Assembly (NCBI GenBank): GCA_026419785.1
Contig: JAODTK010001821.1
Coordinates: 124,001-188,000 of the forward strand
Source of the DNA: Sclerodactyla briareus
Lineage: Eukaryota; Echinodermata; Holothuroidea; Dendrochirotida; Sclerodactylidae
Reading direction: 5' to 3'
Length of the DNA: 64,000 bases
A model generated the notes under the pieces. That model had not been told where the DNA came from. It made no database searches and saw nothing but the letters and a program-made list of their open reading frames with translations. Made by a program: the position numbers and the translations under genes. This document shows, piece after piece, positions 55,150-64,000 of the stretch (positions are counted from its first letter, which is position 1; every line of letters begins with the position of its first letter).

Positions 55150-56470
55150 CTGTAAATATGGAAATTAGCCTTTTCGCAAATAGCCTCTCGCAATGCATTG
55201 TGGTCTAGCTCAGGGGGCAAAGTAGGCAATCTATGGAAGGCCAAATAGGATTTCAGCAGATTAGATGGATTTTTCTCGGCGAAAAATAACACATTTCAGT
55301 CAGATTTTTCGCGATAAAGATGTAAAATATTATTGGGGACAACGTGCTAAATTTTGAGGGAATATGCACAGAGAATGACAAAGATAATTGAAATTTACAA
55401 GTTTTTCTAATAGGGTAAACGTCCCAAAAGTTCGGCCCTTTAAGGCAATAAACCAATCCTGAAAGTGCAAATTGTGATACCTTGCACCAAAATTCCTGGG
55501 TATATAGTGCCACAGTGTCTCTTGTCTAAACATAAATACAAAGATATCAGTCAACACTTAGGTTCCGTGTACAACCGGGTTGATCACTGAAGGAATTTGG
55601 TTGTGTCACTAATTTAGGCCCCATCGGAGCTAATCTAGTCCCTAATGTCCCTAAGGTTCAACACTTTATTATTATTTCTTGAAATATCTTGAGAGACAGG
55701 AACATTTGAACACATTATTAAGCTAGTATGTATTATTTACAAACTATGAGTATTGAACCAAAATTTGAGTGATTCAACTGTAGATTCACTTCACAAATTG
55801 TAGTTGTAAAAAGAGCTCCAAGAAAGTGAGATTTGCATGATTCACATTGGCAATGTGCATGATTACATGTAAATCCCGTATAGGGGCCGAAATTAGAGAC
55901 TAACAACTTTTAATTGTGTCCCTTATTTGGGCCCCCTTCTAAAAATCGTTATGCAATATTACCAAGATAAATATCGGCATAGACAAGTCATTGGTAAAAC
56001 ATCCTATTCTACCAAAATATTTTAATCAATTGCAAATGCCATTTTTTTATCAGATTTTACACCAATTTCTACCACAAGTTGACTTAGCTGATCGCTTAAG
56101 TTAGGACAAAGTTGCATAAAGTTAAGATCACTCTACGCTTATGGAGAGTTCCTCTAAAAATATAATTTATCTGATCAATTGTTTTCAGTAGTCACATCAA
56201 ACAGACACAAGTAGGATGTAGTGTAAAAACGGTTATCCTGGTCGGTCACACTTGGCCCAGCGCTCAGTTCTGAGATCATATGCCTGTTCCAACGTTAAGA
56301 AACAATTTCCACAAGGGGGCCTAACATTTTGGGACAGGCCTAAATTAGGGACATTTACTACATGCTAACACAAACTGCCCCCTGAAGTATCCAGCATGCA
56401 TCCAAAACTATCCCACAGTGCACCCCGACATGCTATTTGCGAAAAAAAGGTCTATGAGCGAAGCAACTGT
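55150..56470. repeat. dispersed repeat, long copy (partner at 4250-4570)
   Basis: Begins with 'ttcgcaaatagcctc' and 'gagggaatatgcacag' near 55370 and resumes with 'cagcatgcatccaaaactat' near 56390. The ~1 kb between these blocks is absent from the compact copy at 4250-4570. No coding content. From 56471 to 58560 I see nothing that can be named. Confidence 0.6.
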
Positions 56471-58569
56471 AACACAATACAGAAAAGCCAACATACATAG
56501 GCCTAACAAGTCACATAACAGTTACAACCAGCTACTGTTGGCGTACAGGTTTAATAGTTAGAACTATGCCTAACGCAAAGAAAGTCCTAACGTTACAAAA
56601 CTTACAATACAAGTTACACTTACAGGCTATTGTTCCTCGTTGTACAGTCTACGGACTAATCTTACTGGGCTGTTTTGGTACGCAGGTTTCGGAACGGCTT
56701 ATCTGTTTCAGCAGTTAGAACCCAATACCTTCACTGAGTGGTGAGAAGGCAGAACTGACCCTTTAAGATCAATGTATGAATTATTATAGGCGATTCAGAT
56801 TCACTGAGACTACCCCTGCCCAGACGCTGACAAGGAAGTGTTATATGTATGGGTCGGACGGAGCACATAGATCAATGTTTCGGTTGATGTTCAGTTCACA
56901 TGACATAAGCCCATTAATCATGCGCGTTACACGGTATTGGGCGTTGATTCATAGTATTGGTTTTGGCTGAACTGCCCATTTGTCACGCATGGCCCACTGC
57001 ACTCCACAGGCTCAAATTTATCCATGACCATAACTATATTATATATTAGGATGCGTCATTAGTTTATCGATTGTGCCTCTACTTGCTCTTAAGCCAAAAG
57101 AAACTGGAATATCTCTCCCAAGTAAACTTATTCTGATCCTTGGACTCGACCTGTTTGTAGAAATCTGGTCGCCATCATCTATTATGAAGAATACCTAGCC
57201 GATTTTTACCCAACACGAAAATTATGCCATATGTTGCGATCTGACAAACACTGATGTTTTCATTGACCTTGAAGAGCCAATAGGATGGACAGGGGCAGGG
57301 CAGTCCACCACCTCGTTGACCGCCTTTGTAAGTGGCTAATTAGGGCCATAGAGAAAAAGAGAAAAAACTATTTTCCCCAGTGTGTTATGGGTATTCAGAC
57401 AGCAAGCTCGTTAAAGAATGGCAAATCTTGAGACGCGGTGTTAGTATTTGTTAGTATTCAGAAGGATTTATTAGGACTCAAGTTCTATTAAGTATCCCAG
57501 TACTAGAAATACAGCAAAAATTAAAACGATTTATCTGCGGGTAGAGATTATCTTACCCGCATATGAAATGTATTATTGGGCCCTTGTTTTATACCGTCCA
57601 CCAAACACGAAAGTTGACTGGGTCGAATATTTCCAGGAAATGTTGGTGGTCCCATGTAATTGTTCTCCGATATTGTAATTTTAGGGGTGATTCCATTTGG
57701 GGTGGACCTATTAGGAGAAAATAAATGTCAGAGGGAACGTTGACTTAAGATTGTATAACCTGAAACGAGTGGCAACGGTGCACTGTTGATAAGAGTGGCT
57801 GAATAGGGGATTTCAGCTAATTCCCCAGAGAAACAGATGAACAAAAGGGTAATCCCTCGGAGTAGGATTCTCAACGGCCAAATGTGGGACTAGTCAGTCG
57901 TTTCTACCCCTGTACTATTTTCGAGTTTCAAATAGACGAAATTCATCAAATTGGTCCCCCGGTCCCCTCCTGAAAATCGTATTCATTGGGAAATTTTAGG
58001 AAATCTCTCCGTTTCGATACTTTGTAAATTCAGTTTTCCCAAGTCAAATACTGAAAAGAGCATATTTTTCAAGATTCCAACTTTGGTAGTTTCCCTCCTA
58101 AAAATCACAGTTTGGGAATTTTCAGCTGTGATTGCATGAGGAAATGTGGTAATTAGTGCTTTTTCACAATGCTGGGGGAAATTTTAAGAATCATTTCAGC
58201 CATCGGAAATGTGGATATCCTGAAAATGTGAGAAAATGAAAGTTGAAGAATGAAAAATTGCCCCGAAATTTGTGTTTTGTGTTTTGGGGACTATCAGCCT
58301 TCTTAAATGGTTCAGCAACTTCAGCCACCCTAAAATACATAAAGATATTTTACAGTAACGGATAACACCTCAGTAGATATGCCTCAACACCACTATGATA
58401 ACCATAGCCAACCGTTGCTATGGCAAACGGCAACAGTAAAATCTAGCGTGAAATGCAACTGATACCAATATTCATCCAGTCCTTCCGGACCAACATGACC
58501 AATGAGATAATAAATACAGAATGTAAACTATTAACCAAATGCTCTCGGATATTACAAAAATGATTCAAC

Positions 58570-58960
58570 GTATTTGGCTGCGGGTAAGCAGCTTAACAAG
58601 TCATCATGTCTCTCCGTCCCCGTCGTCCGTTAGTTCGTCCGTTCACGGTCCGTTTTGGTCGTCACGTTCATTCGTTACTCCTGAACCGTACATGCGATCA
58701 GGTTGAAAACTTGGTGGGTGGATGTAGCATGCCACTGGCTGGCTGAGTTACAATTGTTTGCATAGTGTGATGAAATGTATTTAAATCCAGTTAATTACCC
58801 AAATAAGTCTATTTTAACTTTATGAAACCGGTACTTAGTCTTGTTAGAACCGGTACATGCAATCAGGTTGAAACTGCGACGTGGGTGGATGAGCATGCCA
58901 ACTTGGTAGGTTGAGTTTATTTATATTAGGTTTGCATTTTTAGTGCGATTAGATTTTAAT
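58570..58960. repeat. dispersed repeat with internal ~170-bp duplication
   Basis: A 'cgtccgttagttcgtccgtt' head is followed by 'gaaccgtacatgcgatcagg' (58683) and again 'gaaccggtacatgcaatcag' (58848), each with 'gtgggtggatg..gcatgcca'. Text of this type is widespread in marine invertebrate genomes by my recollection. Bases 58961-60929 show no gene. Confidence 0.6.
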
Positions 58961-60929
58961 TAAATCCAATAATGACCCCAATTTCCCAAACTTCCCCCAT
59001 TGAGCCTAGCTCTCTGCTGGGAGCATGTGACAGGGACCTATTGACACTGGCTTGTGAGCGTTCGTGATCTCACAAATGACAATGACTTGGATGCAATTGT
59101 TGATAGGTGGGCAGAATTGCCTACGTTTGGTCGCCTTATCAGTGTTTGATCGGGGGTCCGAGCTAGAGGTCGGCGTAAATAATAGGCAGCTTTTTCCCAT
59201 ATTGTATGTGGATAGAGCGTAAAGGTACTGGGTTTGTGTTCCCCTCATTTGCATGTCCAACTGCATGTATACATCGTTAGATTGGTCAAACATTCTAAAT
59301 TGTAGTGTATGTGCGATGTGCATTCTGGAATTCCTGGTAGTAAAAGGACAAGAGTTATTTTGAAGAAAAACTCGTTTCCACCTCACTGGAATTCATTAAT
59401 TCGCATATATCCTCGAGGGGAGCAAATCGGAGAATCGTCGGGAGAAAAGTAAGAAAAAAAAATAGGTGCGTTGCGAACGTCCGAGGAGGCAGGAAATGAA
59501 TTTAACTATGATGGACATGCGTGCCAAGTTTTGGCACCATCGGACAATTATTAAATATCCGGTATCAGATCTGGGCTATGCAGACCATGATTGGAATCAA
59601 TTCTCCACCAGTCTTCCATGTACAAGTCATCATTATGTGAGTTTAGGTTCAAGCACTTGGAAAATCACGTGTCATAACTCCAACCCAGCGTACAACAATC
59701 TGGCAATCTTAATATGATAACCGAATTTGAGTGCACAAAGGTCATTCATGTCGCTAGGTTACAGACCGTTTTTGACACACATTACTTAAACACACAGTTA
59801 CTTAGTCGGGAAAAAAAAATGTTGGCCAGAAAATGAAATTTGCAATAGGAATCATGCAGAATATAGTACTAGGATAGTACCATTTTGCATCTGAGGGTGT
59901 TTAGGTTTGCAAAATCGCAGAGGGGAGAGGGGCACCCCCTCCCCTAGACCCCTCCCCCCATCAGTCTATCACATGATCACTAACGGAGGAAACGGTTTTG
60001 ATCACCCAGTCGGGGACCCAGAGAAGAGAGAGAACCATTCCGACGCATGGGGGCGCCTTGGTATAGTCTTGCGTTAGACGATTATTGCTTAGCGCCTTTT
60101 GAAGCTTGAATGTTCTTATCTGTATACACAACAAAATATGCAGCCCGACGGGCGAACGATCGTATTGTCCCATTACGAAAGGTGGGCCTGTGGTCATGTA
60201 GAAGAATCATGTTGAATTGTCAACTACTGAACAGCAATCCTCCCCGATTGTAAGAAGGTGGTAACAGCTAAACAGTCCAACCATTCACGGACATATTTGA
60301 ATCTCCGGAGCGGGGGTGCGTTCCCTATCAGTGTTGTGATTGGCTCCCTCCAAGATTGGAAGGAGATCGCCAATTTGGACAGACGATTGCTACGGATACA
60401 AACACAAACATATGATGGCGCACTGCAGAAATTCCGCCGCGTGGTACATTAAGCAGAAGGTAAGCGGGAATATCAACGTATCATCGTTTAAACAAGACTA
60501 CTTGGCTAAAACACCGATAGTCAGAATCGGTCTCACGACGGAAAATATTGTCGGTCTCAAAAATATTCACACCCCCCTGGAATTTATGTAGATACGCCCC
60601 TGGCTAATGTAGCTAATATACAGGCCTAGGATGATTTAGTTGGGGGGGTACTTTGTGCGGGCACTGATAGCAAATATTTAGCCAATGTGGTTAGACATGT
60701 TACAAGCCATTCCAAGGTTTATGACAGATGATGTCAGTAAAGGTCAATTAAATGTGAAACAAACAATAAATGTGCGATGGGGAAGAGGGGAAAAAGAATT
60801 TCATTGCAGTGTATTCGCCACAGGAAATTTTGGTGTCTGCAGCTATCAAGACGTTTGTTCTTGCGCTGTTTAGTCCTGTATTTACTGAGTGACCCACTAA
60901 TGACAGATGACAGTTGTTTCGTATGTGTT

Positions 60930-61340
60930 AAAGGGAAATTCCAGCCAAATTATTACTTTTCATGTTGACGAGAATAAAAATCATTCCAAATATCCCTTTG
61001 TTCAAGGTTCATAGCGTGTTCCTGGGTTGGGAAGGTATGGCTTCCTCAAAATTTTATATAATTTGCTTGATTTCAGGCAAACTGCAACCTTTATGTGGAC
61101 GTCATATCTGCCAAATAGGGAAAAGACAGATATCTTACATTTTCTCGCAAATTGGTAGATATGGACGTCATCAAATGTTGCCAATTTGGAAAATTGCCAA
61201 ATTACCAATTATTTGTAATCTTTTAAAAAAATCATACTTTTATAACGGAACATGCTATGTTTTTTTTATAACATGAAAAAAGTTTGATTGGCTGATTTTC
61301 CAATGCACAATCATTAAATTGAAATATTTTTAAAAGGCAA
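60930..61340. mobile_element. MITE-like element with internal inverted repeat (partner at 16190-16570)
   Basis: Shares order and wording with the copy at 16190-16570. The inverted pair is clear here: 'gtggacgtcatatctgccaa' near 61095 and 'ttggtagatatggacgtcat' near 61152, followed by 'caaatgttgcc', which mirrors 'ggcaaactgcaac' near 61075. Non-coding. Confidence 0.6.
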
Positions 61341-61696
61341 TTTCCTTTAAGTCTTATATATCTCTTGACAGTACGGAAGCCACCGGTCGGATGTGATCAG
61401 TGCCTAATATCTCAAGCTAGTCGCTACAGGATATTACGGATATATCATCACCCATTGTACTCAATTGTAGTATTGAATGGTCCATTTTCCCCATCCAGTG
61501 GAAAAAAAACGCAAGTCATTCCCATTTGTAGAGTGTGATTCCTCTTCTGTGAAGTTTCCACATACCGCCCTATCTAAATATTGCCCGTGCTATCTAAGAT
61601 TTGGGAAACACCACGTCCATGACTCTTAAATGCCGATTGGTCATGGAAGAGATATGTTAAACTAACATCGGGGAAAAGAGGACACTTCAAAAACCT

Positions 61697-61728
61697 CCCC
61701 CCCCCCCCCCCCCCCCACCCCCCCCCCC

Positions 61729-61780
<52 letters not shown>

Positions 61781-61789
61781 CCCCCCCCC
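61697..61789. repeat. poly-C tract, 93 bases with few interruptions
   Basis: Almost pure C with single A or G interruptions, then a short CA run. On the minus strand it creates a glycine-rich open frame that is not a gene. Bases 61790-62880 hold nothing recognisable. Confidence 0.95.
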
Positions 61790-62884
61790 TCTACACACAC
61801 ACAAAAATGGACGGTTTTAGGCATGTTTGCTGATCGTTGAGATATTTCAATTACTTTGAGAAATGCGAGAATCCGACATCACGGGAGTGTTACTGCCAAT
61901 CCGAGTTCATGTGTGACTCGATTACACCCGCCTACTTTAAGTTATGACATCACTCAATTTCGAGTAACGGGTCGGGCCCTTCCGATCAATATACCTGTTG
62001 CTTATAGATACTTCAGCGTAAGCCAATGTACCCTGACGTCCACTTAATACCCCTAAACGGTTTTCTGGACTGGTTTGACGCAGAGGTATTTTACAGGGTA
62101 ATCAGGAAGGGGGATTTCCCGCTAGCCGAGGGTCTTATGTCAACGTAAAGATTTCCCATGTTTTTATATATGAGTGTTTTCATCTCCTGAGCAGTTCATT
62201 TGTAGAGTTGACTTGAGAAGTTGATATTGATGAGATGAGGAGAGATATAATAGGAAATAACATAATCAAGACAAGCCTATTACCACTGTTCTGTTCATTC
62301 GTCCTCGTCTCGCCGGCCTCGCGCATACCTTTATCAACTTGATATTAGAAGTGGACGTGAACGGAACAGTAGGAACGATGATAGGTTTGCCAGTAGACCT
62401 ACACGTTAAAATGCTAGCTGCTTGTTGTGGACAGATAACAGGCAAACGATTGAGGCATTTATGAAATTAATGAGATCATCATTGATAATCTATGAGTGAT
62501 TCTGTAGGTTTTTATCCGGTCCCATCTAGTTTTGTGTTAGTTTAGTACACTATTCAAATTACAATGTGTGACACTGACTTCGTATTATAGGGGATCTTTC
62601 GGTTCCCCCCCCCCTGATTCAAAGGGCAAATTTTGCAAAGTTTTGATTGTGTGCCTTTTATCTTACCTCGAATCGGCTGATTTCGGCTGTTCATAATGTA
62701 ACGAATAATAAGCCCTAGAAGTGCAGTCAGATTTGCATTACCATTGACTTTTAACAAAGTCCTTAAATGGCCGATGATTGAAACCGGGGTCCACGTATGG
62801 CCTTGCCCGTGCTATGGTAAGATTTTTGAAACCATGTCATGAACTTCTTTATAACGAAGTTCTTGGATGTCTATGGATCGATAC

Positions 62885-64000
62885 GTGAGTCTGTCATAGT
62901 TTGGATTCAGAGAGAGGTCATTCATGTATGCGAAACAACTCTATTGAGATTTTGATGACCTGTATGAATGCAACTTTCGAGACATATCTGAAGATTTTTT
63001 TGCGTTCTTCGAGATGGTCCCCCTGGAAAAGCGAATAAAATGTGAGAAAAGCAATATGGTCCCTATGCTCCTAAACGAATGGCGTCTCGATATTTGCCGA
63101 TATGTTCTGTTACACAAACGATGGTGTTTTATACATCACCCGGTCTCTTCAGTCCACAACACGCATTAATTATTTCTTGAGAGTGAAGAAACCAATAAAC
63201 CAGATCATAAACTTTTCTTATGTGCTGCCAATTTTTGGAGGCAATTATTTTATATTGAGTATTCTATAGTGAACTTTTTAATAGTGACATTTGTGACGCT
63301 CCGGTGTTTGCTGATTTATTAAACTGTTTAACTGTTTAGTTTTGCTGTTATATGTAGAGAGCCTCAGGTAAAATTAGCTCTCCAGCTGAGGGACCCTCGA
63401 AAGTTTACATAACTCCAGGGGTGCAACAGTCAGTCATCATACCCAGAATACACTGAGTCCAAACATGAAGTATCGTTGAAAAAAAAGCGTAGAGAAATCA
63501 TATACACATAGCACCATTTTCGCATCTTCTCAGCCCAGAGAAGGTCCATTCATGCGAAACAACTCTATGAAGTTATTGATGACTGGAATAGCACCTTTCT
63601 AGGACAGATCTGAAGATTTGTTCGATGCTTCGAGATGGTCCCCCTGGAAAAGCGTATAAAATGTGAGCAAGCAAGTATGGTCCAAAGGCCCTAACGATAT
63701 TGCGTCTCGATATATTGCCGATATTTCTGTTACACCGATGGTGGTTAATCCATCACCGTCTCTCATGCCACAACACGCAAGTAATTATTTCCTTTAGAGT
63801 GGAAGAAACCAATACCAGATCAATACTTTTGTTCTTATGTTGCTGCCAATTTTTGGAGGCAATTATTTTACTTGAATATTCTATAGTGAACTTTTATATA
63901 GTGAGCATTTGTGACGCTCCGGTGGTTTTCTGAAGTTTTTATTACTTTTTTAACGTTTATTGCTGTTTATATGTCAGAGAGCCTCAGGTAAAATTAGCTC
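62885..64000. repeat. tandem duplication, ~615-bp unit, running off the right edge
   Basis: 'cttcgagatggtccccctgg' occurs at 63008 and 63628, and 'gagcctcaggtaaaattagc' at 63359 and 63979. Other paired blocks include 'tttgtgacgctccggtg' and 'catgcgaaacaactctat'. The second copy reaches the window edge, so the array may continue. Confidence 0.9.

Noticed and set aside
61574-61804. Glycine-rich open frame
   Set aside because: Translation of the poly-C tract.

Overview
This is an animal (metazoan) nuclear genomic window dominated by one large split gene on the minus strand: AASS, the bifunctional alpha-aminoadipic semialdehyde synthase of mitochondrial lysine breakdown (lysine-ketoglutarate reductase fused to saccharopine dehydrogenase). 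I recognised 18 coding exons from about 51.9 kb (initiator ATG) leftward to position 53. The last exons of the saccharopine dehydrogenase domain lie beyond the left edge. Vertebrate-like exon architecture, tRNA-derived SINEs, several decayed non-LTR retrotransposons and many tandem repeats suggest a marine invertebrate, most likely a deuterostome such as an echinoderm, hemichordate or amphioxus. I cannot name the species from sequence alone.

Layout, left to right. 0-9 kb holds the last seen AASS exons (A to E) set among tandem arrays: a ~1.09 kb direct repeat carrying partial copies of exon A, a 48-bp minisatellite, a TG/TATG compound microsatellite and a ~92-bp array. 9-20 kb holds exons F to K with dispersed TGACCT-rich repeats, two LINE 3' ends, a ~60-bp array and a MITE-like element. 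20-30 kb holds exons L to Q with three tRNA-derived SINEs, all in the same orientation as AASS. 30-49 kb is one 19.4 kb intron packed with tandem arrays, a decayed unclassified ORF and three LINE remnants with readable reverse transcriptase motifs. 49.4-51.9 kb holds exons R and S (start codon and mitochondrial presequence). 52-64 kb is 5' flank or first intron, with no gene I can support.

The most consequential observation is quality-related. Exons A, D, N, P and R read through perfectly, while exons B, C, E, F, I, J, M, O, Q and S carry single-base indels relative to the conserved frame, and exon Q has a 15-base G run in place of two conserved codons. Splice sites are nearly all canonical. 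I read this as unevenly polished long-read sequence of a functional gene, with pseudogene decay as the alternative. I did not find a convincing novel system. The items most worth checking are the frameshift pattern, the exon A partial duplicates, the nuclear-receptor-like motifs spread by an intronic repeat family, and the unclassified mobile-like ORF at 35.6-36.9 kb.
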